22,119 bases of DNA, taken from positions 1-22,119 of the IMG/VR virus record IMGVR_UViG_3300048591_000174. One strand, given 5' to 3'. The notes under the pieces are model-generated. The model did not search any database. It was not told the DNA's origin and worked only from the letters and a program-made list of their open reading frames with translations. The stretch is from a virus. Of the stretch, positions 11,265-18,440 are shown in pieces. The position numbers and the translations under genes are program-made. Every line of letters starts with the position of its first letter. Position 1 is the first letter of the stretch.

Positions 11265-11761
11265 GGCGCCGCCAGCGCCTCGTCCCTAGCCCGCAGCGCC
11301 CGGTACGCCGCCGCTACTTCGTCGGCTTGGCGGGCAAGCTCTCGTAGGGGGCCAGTATCGAATTCATCTGATCCGAGAACCAGCCCGGTTCCGGGGGCGG
11401 TGGCAGTTCCGCCGGGACCGGGGGCATCACGCACGTTACCCGGACTTCCCTGACGGCACACGCGGATGACGCGAGTAGGCACAGGCCGATTGCGCAGATC
11501 CTCAAGCTCTTTTTCATACCCTGCCACCGTATCCGCTGTGATCTGTTCCTGACGCACTGTAAGGGCCGCCACGCGGTCGTAGCACTTGGACCCATCCAAG
11601 CACGCCTCTTCCCGTTCGAGGGCGTCACGGACGCCGGGTAAGGCTTCGTGGGCATCTTTCCAGACGCTGATGCGCCAACCCATCGCCATGACCGCCACGA
11701 CCGCCATGCCGGCGCCTACCGCTTTCCACGGCACGAGCTTGAGCCATGCGAGCGGGATCAT
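11234..11761 (-). CDS. Inner-membrane spanin (Rz-like)
   Basis: The 175-residue protein begins MIPLAWLKLVPWKAVGAGMA. It has one N-terminal membrane helix (about 13-29) and a periplasmic coiled-coil region (YDRVAALTVRQEQITADTVA, then GYEKELEDLRNRPV). It ends with another helical stretch (LRELARQADEVAAAYRALRA). This is the Rz plan. The complete Rz1-like lipoprotein gene nested in another frame supports the call. Spanins fuse inner and outer membranes at the end of lysis. It overlaps the upstream gene by ATGA. Confidence 0.78.
   Translation of the reverse strand: MIPLAWLKLVPWKAVGAGMAVVAVMAMGWRISVWKDAHEALPGVRDALEREEACLDGSKCYDRVAALTVRQEQITADTVAGYEKELEDLRNRPVPTRVIRVCRQGSPGNVRDAPGPGGTATAPGTGLVLGSDEFDTGPLRELARQADEVAAAYRALRARDEALAAPQNTSTQPSR
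11263..11281. terminator. Hairpin at the convergent operon junction (weak candidate)
   Basis: A perfect 7-bp GC-rich stem, GAGGCGC / GCGCCTC, with a 5-nt loop, lies where the early and late operons meet. It starts at the stop codon of the last early gene. No T-run follows it in either direction, so intrinsic termination is uncertain. Confidence 0.25.
11314..11517 (-). CDS. Outer-membrane spanin lipoprotein (Rz1-like), nested in Rz
   Basis: The 67-residue frame begins MKKSLRICAIGLCLLASSAC, a lipoprotein signal ending at Cys20. The lipobox is imperfect, with Ser at -3 and Leu further back. A short proline-rich mature part follows (CVMPPVPAELPPPPEPGWFS), the hallmark of Rz1. It lies wholly inside the Rz gene in another frame, as in lambda. 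The partners would meet across the periplasm. Confidence 0.78.
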   Translation of the reverse strand: MKKSLRICAIGLCLLASSACAVREVRVTCVMPPVPAELPPPPEPGWFSDQMNSILAPYESLPAKPTK

Positions 11762-11985
11762 GCCCAGACCGTTGTCGTATTGATGTCGGTCAGCGATCCG
11801 CCGCTAACGCAGGTTGATGGCGTCCCGACATACCACGGGTTTTCCCAAGGCTGCCGATACGGTCCAATCGGCCATAACGGCAGGACGGGAGTGTAGGGAA
11901 TCGGGACGTAGACCGGACGCGCTTCAAGGTCACGGACGCGCCGTTCCAGTTCGTCGATCCGCTTCAACAGGTCGGCTTGTTTCAT
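11758..11985 (-). CDS. Small coiled-coil / Pro-Tyr-rich protein
   Basis: The 75-residue protein begins MKQADLLKRIDELERRVRDL (a short coiled coil). It continues into a Pro/Tyr/Trp-rich segment (VPIPYTPVLPLWPIGPYRQP) and ends VSGGSLTDINTTTVWA. GAGG stands about 7 nt before ATG 11985; a GTG at 11997 is less likely. It is coupled to Rz by ATGA. Such proteins often lie in phage lysis cassettes; the role is unknown. Confidence 0.6.
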   Translation of the reverse strand: MKQADLLKRIDELERRVRDLEARPVYVPIPYTPVLPLWPIGPYRQPWENPWYVGTPSTCVSGGSLTDINTTTVWA

Positions 11986-11993
11986 GGCTTTCC

Positions 11994-12176
11994 TCACTCG
12001 ACCCGCTCCGCGATAAGCCCGATGACGTGCGCGATGCTTTTCTCGGCCTCGACCAGCGCGTGCAGGGCCGCTTCACGGTGCCGCACGGGGTTGTCGCGCA
12101 TGGCTTCACGCGCCAGGTTGAGCCGGTACAGTGCCTCGGCCAGATGATCGCTCAAGAGGTACGGTTCGACCTTCAT
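11994..12176 (-). CDS. Small helical lysis-cassette protein
   Basis: MKVEPYLLSDHLAEALYRLN then LAREAMRDNPVRHREAALHA: 60 residues, helical and charged, without a membrane segment. The start is in an ATGA overlap with the holin-like gene. No family recognised. Confidence 0.6.
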   Translation of the reverse strand: MKVEPYLLSDHLAEALYRLNLAREAMRDNPVRHREAALHALVEAEKSIAHVIGLIAERVE

Positions 12177-12370
12177 GCGTCTGCCTGCTCCTTGTTGGCG
12201 GCCTTCACCTTCTGCACGGTGTTGCCCGCGATGTAGACCGCGACCGTGGCGATGATGATGTCCCGAAAGATGGCCCCGTCGATCTTCGCGAACCACACCA
12301 GCACCGTGCAGGCCATCCCGCAGCCCATCGTCATCAGGAACCGCCGGCCGCCGAAGGTGGACAGGTTCAC
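12173..12370 (-). CDS. Holin-like small membrane protein
   Basis: The 65-residue protein from GTG 12370 (GTGA overlap with the endolysin stop) reads MNLSTFGGRRFLMTMGCGMA. It has two hydrophobic helices (about 10-28 and 34-52, the second DIIIATVAVYIAGNTVQKVK) and a basic C-terminal tail. Size, topology and position next to the endolysin suit a class II-type holin that permits endolysin escape. No sequence motif proves it. Confidence 0.6.
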   Translation of the reverse strand: MNLSTFGGRRFLMTMGCGMACTVLVWFAKIDGAIFRDIIIATVAVYIAGNTVQKVKAANKEQADA

Positions 12371-12822
12371 GGATACATCCCCGCCGGCAGCTCCCAATGC
12401 GGAGCGTCTATGAACGCCTTCTTCCCCGCCAACCTGCGCGACGCCACGTAGTCCGCGACCAGTTGCGCCGGGGTCTTCGTGGCCGTGTCCAGCCGCACCC
12501 AGGCGCCACCCCATCGCACCGGGATCGCCGTGAGCCGGGACGCCTTCTGCATCGCCCCGGCGATCTGGTAGTACAGGCCCATGTCCCAGCGGATCTCACC
12601 CACCCACGCGGCCAGGTCAACGGCGTGGCCGGTGATGTGCCGGCTGTTCATGGTCTGCGATGCGCCGGACTGTACGAGTTCCTGCTGGCGCTTCATGGTG
12701 CGCAGCCCTTCGATCACCACGAAGTCGATCGGGGTCAGCTCGAGCGCGTGCCTGACGACGCGCACGAGGTCAGGGTGAACCCCCTTCAGGTTGCGCAGCG
12801 AGCGGGCGGATAGCGTGTACAC
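12367..12822 (-). CDS. Endolysin, M15-family (VanY-like) peptidase
   Basis: The 151-residue protein starts at GTG 12822 (MYTLSARSLRNLKGVHPDLV), with AAGGA about 9 nt upstream. It has the M15 zinc-peptidase signature SRHITGHAVD (60-69; His62 and Asp69 as ligands) and the third ligand in DAPHWEL (His142, Glu144 catalytic). EGLRTMKRQQELVQSGAS (38-55) precedes them as in T5/Ply-type L-alanyl-D-glutamate endopeptidases. It would cut peptidoglycan stem peptides. There is no signal peptide, so export needs a holin. Confidence 0.88.
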   Translation of the reverse strand: MYTLSARSLRNLKGVHPDLVRVVRHALELTPIDFVVIEGLRTMKRQQELVQSGASQTMNSRHITGHAVDLAAWVGEIRWDMGLYYQIAGAMQKASRLTAIPVRWGGAWVRLDTATKTPAQLVADYVASRRLAGKKAFIDAPHWELPAGMYP

Positions 12823-12823
12823 G

Positions 12824-13258
12824 TCACAAGTCCTTGCACGCCGGCAGCGGGTAGCGCTCACCCGTGAGCGCCTTGTATTCCTGCTCGCCCTCTTCGATAT
12901 CCTTCTCCATCCGCGAGCGCATGTCGTGGTCGGTCGTCGAGCAGCGCAGCCGGTTCAGGTCGCGAAGCTGCGAGGCGATCTGTCCGACCAGAATCCGTTT
13001 GCTGATCGCCTCAGTGCGCGCCACCTTCTCGGACACCTGCCCGAGCTCGGCGCGGATCGGCTCCACCGCGCTCTGGATCTTGTCGTCCACCTCGCCCGCG
13101 AACACGAACCCCGACAGCCCCCACGGCGCGAGCAGCCCGCACGCCCAGGCAATGTGAACCGTCACGACGATGCGGAACCCGAGGCGCAGCATGTGCGCGC
13201 GTTCCTCGGGCGTGGCATCGACCATGAACGCGCTGAAGAAATCTTTCAGGAAGCCCAT
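12824..13258 (-). CDS. Membrane protein with coiled coil, upstream of endolysin
   Basis: The 144-residue protein begins MGFLKDFFSAFMVDATPEER. It has a membrane segment (about 28-55, VVTVHIAWACGLLAPWGLSG) followed by a long helical region (IQSAVEPIRAELGQVSEKVA). It ends with a basic and acidic tail containing two cysteines. AAGGA is upstream of the ATG. Similar proteins sit at the head of phage lysis cassettes; it could be a second holin or anti-holin. Function not established. Confidence 0.65.
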   Translation of the reverse strand: MGFLKDFFSAFMVDATPEERAHMLRLGFRIVVTVHIAWACGLLAPWGLSGFVFAGEVDDKIQSAVEPIRAELGQVSEKVARTEAISKRILVGQIASQLRDLNRLRCSTTDHDMRSRMEKDIEEGEQEYKALTGERYPLPACKDL

Positions 13259-13334
13259 TGGTTGTTGTTCCTTAGAGCGAGTAGCTGACGGAAATTACAG
13301 CGCATAATTGCAATGCCTTTGTTATTCTTAATCT

Positions 13335-14126
13335 ATGAAATATGCCGCCGACTTGACCGGAAAGACCTTTACACGCTGGACCGTAATTGAGCGTGCCGCT
13401 AATCGTCGCGGAAAGGACGTAAAGGGCGCGGGCTGGCCAATGTGGGTTTGCGCATGCGCCTGCGGAACGGTTAGAAAAGTATCTGGGGCGAGCCTCCGCC
13501 GAGGTACTTCCAGAAGCTGCGGGTGTCTCGCTAAAGAGGTCACAAGCAGGACTAAGAAAGTTCACGGGCAATCCCATACGTCGCTGTATAAATCCTGGGC
13601 ATCGATACGGCAACGGTGCATGAATCCGAATAACCGGGCTTTTGCTGCGTATGGCGGACGAGGGATTAAAATTTGCGCCCGATGGGATTCTTTTGAAAAA
13701 TTCGCGGCGGACATGGGAAATCGCCCGCGCGGAGCATCGATTGATCGCATCGATAATGACGGTGGCTACTTTCCTGAAAATTGCCGATGGGCAACAAAAC
13801 GTCAACAAGCGAATAACCGCCGATCTAACCGAATTGTCGCGCTGGAAGACGGGACGCGAACCACGTTCGCCGAATTGATTCGCAGGCTGGGGTCTACTGA
13901 AAAACAGCTTCGCTACTATTCCAAAAAATTCGGCAGTGATGCCGCCGCCGCGAAGCATCTGAAAGACCACGGTGTTAAGCGCGTTATTACTCACTGCCCG
14001 CACGGTCATGAGTACACCGCTGAAAATACCCGGATTTATAAGCAGCGACGTTTTTGCAGGGCTTGCGACCGCAAAAAAAATCAAAGGAGGCGTGACGAGA
14101 AAAGGGATCATCTAAAACTTCAGTGA
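13335..14126 (+). CDS. HNH homing-endonuclease-like protein on the opposite strand
   Basis: The 263-residue protein begins [20 protein letters not shown]. It has a zinc-ribbon-like region ([18 protein letters not shown]), then [59 protein letters not shown] (the HNH-type catalytic stretch) and NNRRSNR. This order is typical of free-standing phage homing endonucleases. The C-terminus adds [24 protein letters not shown], another zinc-like motif. It reads rightward inside the leftward late block, is visibly more A/T-rich than its neighbours and has no clear ribosome site. All of this suggests recent mobile insertion. Confidence 0.85.
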   Translation: MKYAADLTGKTFTRWTVIERAANRRGKDVKGAGWPMWVCACACGTVRKVSGASLRRGTSRSCGCLAKEVTSRTKKVHGQSHTSLYKSWASIRQRCMNPNNRAFAAYGGRGIKICARWDSFEKFAADMGNRPRGASIDRIDNDGGYFPENCRWATKRQQANNRRSNRIVALEDGTRTTFAELIRRLGSTEKQLRYYSKKFGSDAAAAKHLKDHGVKRVITHCPHGHEYTAENTRIYKQRRFCRACDRKKNQRRRDEKRDHLKLQ

Positions 14127-14519
14127 AATTCCGACGATGTTCCACCCCTGATTGGGCCGGCATGAGTTCGCGCTCGAGGCGTGTCGCCACTGCGCGGCCC
14201 ATCGTTCGGTGAATCGCCAGCGCGCGAGCAGCGCGAACGTGAACTGGCAACTCTCGCGGCTCTCGACGTTCCACCACTGGAAGCCGAGCCCTGCCTCGGC
14301 TTTGCCCCAGCCTTTCACCAGCATTGCACGGGGGCCGATCGCGTTCGGGCTGCTCTCGTAGTCGTGCGAATCCCCAACCAGGTCGAACCCGAACTCGTAG
14401 TGCGTCCCAACCGGACCCGCAATGCCGCCCACCGTCGCGCCCAGCGCCGGCACCTCGCCCGTCGCGATGCCCGCTTCGAGCATGAGCGTCTGGGCGAGCA
14501 GTATGGCGAGGATCGACAT
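14112..14519 (-). CDS. PagL-like outer-membrane protein (possible lipid A deacylase fold)
   Basis: The 135-residue protein begins with a hydrophobic [20 protein letters not shown] (signal-like). The body looks like a small beta-barrel: [45 protein letters not shown]. It ends [23 protein letters not shown]. The H-x-S-x(n)-N-x-G-x-N arrangement near the C-terminus recalls PagL-type lipid A 3-O-deacylases, whose catalytic His/Ser lie there. Placement right after a tail-fibre-like gene would suit a receptor-modifying or superinfection-exclusion role. The similarity is by eye and catalytic residues are not all confirmed. Confidence 0.45.
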   Translation of the reverse strand: MSILAILLAQTLMLEAGIATGEVPALGATVGGIAGPVGTHYEFGFDLVGDSHDYESSPNAIGPRAMLVKGWGKAEAGLGFQWWNVESRESCQFTFALLARWRFTERWAAQWRHASSANSCRPNQGWNIVGISLKF

Positions 14520-15166
14520 CAGTCCGAAATCTGGTACGTGATCGTCGGCCCGTAACCACCGAGCTTGCCGATGCCTTTCTCGTTGTCCGAGGTGTTGAAC
14601 GTCGCCGACGCGCCCGACAGTTCCCAGTAAGTCGTTTCCGAAACGCCGATCAGCACGATCCCCGGCGCGCTATTGACGACGCCCTGACACATGAACGTCT
14701 GCACGTAAGTGCCAGTCAGGCTCGGGATGATGTCCGCCGGGATATTTCTCAGGTACGGCACGTTGTCGGTCGTGCTCGCCGCCAGATATGGCAGGCGCAC
14801 GCAGACGATATTGCCGTGCTTCGTCCAGTACGCCGTGCCAGAAGCAAGTAGCGTGCCGCCGCTCGCTGCCGTGGCGAGTTCAAGCGTGAAGTTGCCGCTC
14901 GACTTCACCCCGTAGCGCGCGTCGGCGGTCTGCCGGTTGAGCGCGTCGGTCGCGGCTGCTGCATCGGCGAGGCCGGTGATCTTCTTGTCGTTCCACGGCG
15001 TGTCGGCCGTGGGCACGCCGTTGCCGTTCCTGAGCACGCACAACGACAGGCCCGTGGCGATGCCCGCCATCTCGGTGTCGAGCTTCGAGATCGCGATCGG
15101 CGGGCTGGCCGCTTCGGCCGCCCAGGTGTAGGTGAGGCTATAGACACCGGAACCATCGAAACTCAT
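14519..15166 (-). CDS. Tail-fibre-like / virion appendage protein
   Basis: The 215-residue protein from ATG 15166 (AGGAG 7 nt upstream) begins MSFDGSGVYSLTYTWAAEAA. The segment VLRNGNGVPTADTPWNDKKITGLADA (about 43-68), then ALNRQTADARYG, is the recurring N-terminal particle-attachment motif of short phage tail fibres. The rest is beta-rich (FTLELATAASGGTLLASGTA, then YWTKHGNIVCVRLPY) and ends in ISD. It may carry receptor specificity or anchor a larger fibre. The stop overlaps the PagL-like start by one base (TGATG). Confidence 0.75.
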   Translation of the reverse strand: MSFDGSGVYSLTYTWAAEAASPPIAISKLDTEMAGIATGLSLCVLRNGNGVPTADTPWNDKKITGLADAAAATDALNRQTADARYGVKSSGNFTLELATAASGGTLLASGTAYWTKHGNIVCVRLPYLAASTTDNVPYLRNIPADIIPSLTGTYVQTFMCQGVVNSAPGIVLIGVSETTYWELSGASATFNTSDNEKGIGKLGGYGPTITYQISD

Positions 15167-15199
15167 GGCAAAGCTCCTGAATATGCTAGATTCGCGGAC

Positions 15200-15439
15200 G
15201 TGGACGGCCTCGCCATCGTTCTGCGGCCCTTCGCGGCCGTGCTGCTGTTCGTCGGCGCGGTACTCCTCGGCAGGCTCATCACGCGAGCCCTGCCCGCCGG
15301 CCGGCTGAAGCGCTGGCTCACGACCCCGCACGCACTCATCCCGCGCAGCGACGCCGAGCGGCGCGACCTCACGGCCCCGCTCGTGCTGATCGTCGGTACG
15401 CTCGCGGTGCTGGCGTGGGCGCTCTGGTACACGTCCTAG
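15200..15439 (+). CDS. Two-span membrane protein on the opposite strand within the late block
   Basis: The 79-residue protein from GTG 15200 (MDGLAIVLRPFAAVLLFVGA) has two hydrophobic helices (about 5-27 and 59-77, APLVLIVGTLAVLAWALWYT). A basic loop, ALPAGRLKRWLTTPHALIPR, lies between them. It fills an otherwise gene-free 270-bp gap. The palindrome CTAG (15436-15439) supplies the TAG stop for it and for the convergent 556-residue gene. No good ribosome site or promoter is seen. Candidate moron or superinfection-exclusion protein; role unknown. Confidence 0.55.
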   Translation: MDGLAIVLRPFAAVLLFVGAVLLGRLITRALPAGRLKRWLTTPHALIPRSDAERRDLTAPLVLIVGTLAVLAWALWYTS

Positions 15440-17106
15440 TTCCCCAGCAATCCCGCCACGCTCGCGCGGCGCAGATACTGCGCGGCGACGTTGCGGTACG
15501 GTTCAGCCACCCCGCGCTTGGCGGCTTCCTCTAGCGCCTGCGCGAGCTTCTGGGCGGGTAACTGCCCCGCGGCCGCACGCCGGCCGGTCTGCGTTCCCAC
15601 CATGCCGAGCAGCGCGGCCCCAGCCGGGACGGCGACTCCCGGTGCAGCCCCCGAGGCGGCGAGCGGCAGGCCAATGGCCGCGAGCCGTTGACCCGTGGGC
15701 GGGCTGCGCACGTTCATCGTCGCCGTCCCGGCCTCGCTCAGGTCGCGCAGCGGTCCACCCCCACCACGCGCATACGAACCCTTCCCCAAGCCGCGATTAG
15801 CGCCCGCCACGGCCTCGGAGAGCTTCGAGGGCGTGAACCCCCCGGGCATGTCCTTCGAGCGCGCCACGGCGTCCTCCAGTGTCTTGTAGATGCCGTAGCG
15901 GCTGTCCGCGGTCCTGAGCGCCTGCAATGCGTCGGGTGGTAGCTGTGACTCGAGCGTGTCGGTGAGCGCCCGCTCGCCGTTCTTGAGCAGATCGGCGGCG
16001 GCATCGTCGCCCTGCGTGGCCGCCCTGCGGGCCTCGGCGCGGATGTTCGATCGCAGGTTGAGCAGATCGTCGCTCGAGATCTGCGCGCGACCCTTACCGG
16101 GAAGTTGCGTGATCTGATTGTCGAGCCACCGGCCCACCGAGCGGCGCGTAGCGTCGTCGGCGCGCACGTTGCGATCGAGTGCTGCGCGCACGAGCAGACC
16201 CGGGCGGTTGCCGAAGCTCGCGAGCGGGATGTCGCCGCCCGCCTGACGCATCACACCCGGGTAGAGCGGGAAGCCCTTCGCCTGGTCGTAGAGCGGCTCG
16301 AAGGACTTGTAGGCCGCCTCGAGCATCTCGTCCGCCGGTCCCTGCGCAATGCGTGCGCCCGGCGCCGCGGCGGTCTGGGTGGCCGCACGCTGGAACGAGT
16401 TCTGGGCGTTCTCACGCGCCCCGCGGATCACCGGACCCACGAGCGGCACGGACTGCCACGACTCTTCCATCTGGTTCAGGATCCCGCCGGGGTTCATCTG
16501 GCCGGGGGTGAGATCCACGCCCTGAGCGAGCAGCCGCTCGGCCTCGGGCGTGCGCTTGACGCCGTGCGCGAGCTTGCCGAGCCCGGCGCCGGCCGCCGGC
16601 AGCGCGCCACCGAACGCGCCGCCCATGATCGCCCCGGCGCCCTTCTCGCCAGGATCGGCCATCAGCGCGCCCTGCGCGGCACCTTCGACCACGCCGCGCG
16701 CGATCGGGTTCGAGAGCACCTTCGCGCCCATGCCGACGCGCCCCACCACCCCGGCACCGCCCATCATCAGCGGCGCCGTCGCGGCCACTTCGCCGATCAG
16801 CGCGCCCGTCTTGCCCGCCCCCGTGGCGAGCAGCGGAGCGTCGAGTTGCTTCGCGTCGGCGAGTTGCTGGTCGCTCTGCAGGCCCACGAGGTTCGCGGCG
16901 TGCCGTCCGACGTTCATCATGCCCTGCCCGATGCCGGCCAATACCCGCTCCCCGGTGCCCATGTCGGCCGTTGGATCGTACTGTTCGACGGGTGCCTGCT
17001 CTGCAGCCATGCGATACGAGATCAGCGACAGCCGCTCGTAGGCTTCCATGTTCCCAGCGCGCTTCGCGTTGTCGCGCGCCTGCCGTACCTGCTCAAGCGT
17101 GTACAC
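15436..17106 (-). CDS. Large internal virion / DNA-ejection protein
   Basis: The 556-residue protein from GTG 17106 begins MYTLEQVRQARDNAKRAGNM. An Ala/Gly-rich segment with hydrophobic stretches lies at about 95-180 (LIGEVAATAPLMMGGAGVVG). Helical regions follow (SFEPLYDQAKGFPLYPGVMR, DDLLNLRSNIRAEARRAA) and another Ala/Gly-rich stretch near the C-terminus (LPLAASGAAPGVAVPAGAAL). Long helical proteins with Gly/Ala-rich membrane-like parts in the last third of podovirus structural operons are typically ejected to form a DNA channel. No enzymatic motif is seen. Confidence 0.65.
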   Translation of the reverse strand: MYTLEQVRQARDNAKRAGNMEAYERLSLISYRMAAEQAPVEQYDPTADMGTGERVLAGIGQGMMNVGRHAANLVGLQSDQQLADAKQLDAPLLATGAGKTGALIGEVAATAPLMMGGAGVVGRVGMGAKVLSNPIARGVVEGAAQGALMADPGEKGAGAIMGGAFGGALPAAGAGLGKLAHGVKRTPEAERLLAQGVDLTPGQMNPGGILNQMEESWQSVPLVGPVIRGARENAQNSFQRAATQTAAAPGARIAQGPADEMLEAAYKSFEPLYDQAKGFPLYPGVMRQAGGDIPLASFGNRPGLLVRAALDRNVRADDATRRSVGRWLDNQITQLPGKGRAQISSDDLLNLRSNIRAEARRAATQGDDAAADLLKNGERALTDTLESQLPPDALQALRTADSRYGIYKTLEDAVARSKDMPGGFTPSKLSEAVAGANRGLGKGSYARGGGGPLRDLSEAGTATMNVRSPPTGQRLAAIGLPLAASGAAPGVAVPAGAALLGMVGTQTGRRAAAGQLPAQKLAQALEEAAKRGVAEPYRNVAAQYLRRASVAGLLGN

Positions 17107-17107
17107 G

Positions 17108-18439
17108 TTATTGCCCCTGTCCGAGGAACTGCCCGATCAATGCTTCGTCGGCTGGCGGCAGACCAAACTGCCCCACGCCCGGGTTTTGCCCGCCCGCGGC
17201 TTCGAGCGGCGGCGGCATCTGGCCCTGCGTGGTCATCAGCCAGCGCCCGTAGTGCGTCTTGACCTTCTCGAGGTTCTTCTTGAGCACGTCCGCTGGCAGG
17301 TTCGGGTCGAGGTTCGCGATGGTGGCGCGCAGCGCCACGAGTTCCTGCACCGCGACCTGTCCGAGCGCGCCGCCCGTGGGCGATTCCTGGCGCATCTTCG
17401 CCAGTTCATCGAAACCGAGATTCGCCTGAATCGTCTCGACCGTCGCGGCGAGCGTGCGCGCGTCGGTGCCTGCACCCTCGAACGGCGCCATGTTGCGCGT
17501 CGCCGCGCCCATGAGTCCGGCCGTGCGCGGGCTCACGATCCCGAGCGCCTTGTCGATTTCGCCGATCACGCCCTGCGCCTTGATCGTCTGCGATTCGCGG
17601 CGCGCCTGGTCCTTCTCGCGCGTCTGCTGCGACTCGAGCGCCGCCGGCCCGCCGGGCATCTGCGCGACGTTCGGCTGCGCCGGGTCGGGTCGGTAGTAGC
17701 CCGGAGGCGGCGCGCCGTAGCGGTTGCTGCCATCCGGGTCGTAGGTGATGTTCGTGCTCGAGCGCCCTGCAGCGGCGAGCCGTTCCTTCGCCTCGAGGTA
17801 GCCCGGAATCCACTCGGGCTGACCCGTCTGCGGGTTCATGCGCATGCCCTCGGGCAGGCCGGGCTGCTTGGCCTCGGTGGGCCGCTCGGCGATCACGCGA
17901 TCGCCTTGGTAGCGCGCAGACCCCGGCGTGAGCGTGTACGCCTCCTCGGCCTCGGGGTCCGCGAGCAGGCGCTGCAGCGAGACACCAGACAGCGCCGCAT
18001 TCGCCGTGCCGGGATCCATGCCCGCAATCGCCGCGGCGAGCTTCTCGGCCTTGTCGGTCGGCACGCGCATGTCCTCGGGTAGATCGATCGGCGCCCCCGT
18101 GGGCTGGCCGAAGTTCGCCATCGGGGCGCGGTCCTCGATCCTGCGTGGCGCGTCCTTGTAGCCGCCCAACTGGCCGACCAACTGCTCGTTCGCGGCGCGC
18201 AGGCGCTCCTGATCGGCCTCGGCAAGCTTGCGCGCGTACTTCTGCGAACTCGCGGCAATGGCCGCCTCGCCCAACTGCGCCACTCCCTCCCACGGGCTCA
18301 TCGTGACCTGCACCGGGCCGCGCTGATCCGGTCCCCGCGGGCGCAGCGAGCGCGCCATCAGGGCATCCGCAAACTCCTGCGCGCGCTCGATCTCGCCTGT
18401 CGGTCGGGGTCCAGTGACGACTCGGACGTTGCGTGCCAT
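17108..18439 (-). CDS. Structural protein, probable internal virion component
   Basis: The 443-residue protein begins MARNVRVVTGPRPTGEIERA. Helical N-terminal parts include VAQLGEAAIAASSQKYARKL and AEADQERLRAANEQLVGQLG. A Pro/Gly-rich centre reads YGAPPPGYYRPDPAQPNVAQ. The C-terminal domain has ATVETIQANLGFDELAKMRQ, ESPTGGALGQVAVQELVALR and VLKKNLEKVKTHYGRWLMTT, a pattern recurring in phage virion proteins of this position. It is separated from its neighbours by 1 nt on each side. Confidence 0.65.
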   Translation of the reverse strand: MARNVRVVTGPRPTGEIERAQEFADALMARSLRPRGPDQRGPVQVTMSPWEGVAQLGEAAIAASSQKYARKLAEADQERLRAANEQLVGQLGGYKDAPRRIEDRAPMANFGQPTGAPIDLPEDMRVPTDKAEKLAAAIAGMDPGTANAALSGVSLQRLLADPEAEEAYTLTPGSARYQGDRVIAERPTEAKQPGLPEGMRMNPQTGQPEWIPGYLEAKERLAAAGRSSTNITYDPDGSNRYGAPPPGYYRPDPAQPNVAQMPGGPAALESQQTREKDQARRESQTIKAQGVIGEIDKALGIVSPRTAGLMGAATRNMAPFEGAGTDARTLAATVETIQANLGFDELAKMRQESPTGGALGQVAVQELVALRATIANLDPNLPADVLKKNLEKVKTHYGRWLMTTQGQMPPPLEAAGGQNPGVGQFGLPPADEALIGQFLGQGQ

Positions 18440-18440
18440 A

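Noticed and set aside
13300-13334. Sigma70 promoter for the opposite-strand HNH gene
   Set aside because: TTGCAA and TAATCT can be found but spacing is only 15 bp and the -10 would abut the ATG; too weak to call.
16105-18082. Plus-strand frames of 385 and 344 residues opposite virion genes
   Set aside because: Arg/His/Ala-rich low-complexity composition typical of antisense shadows; the minus frames are complete and tightly spaced.
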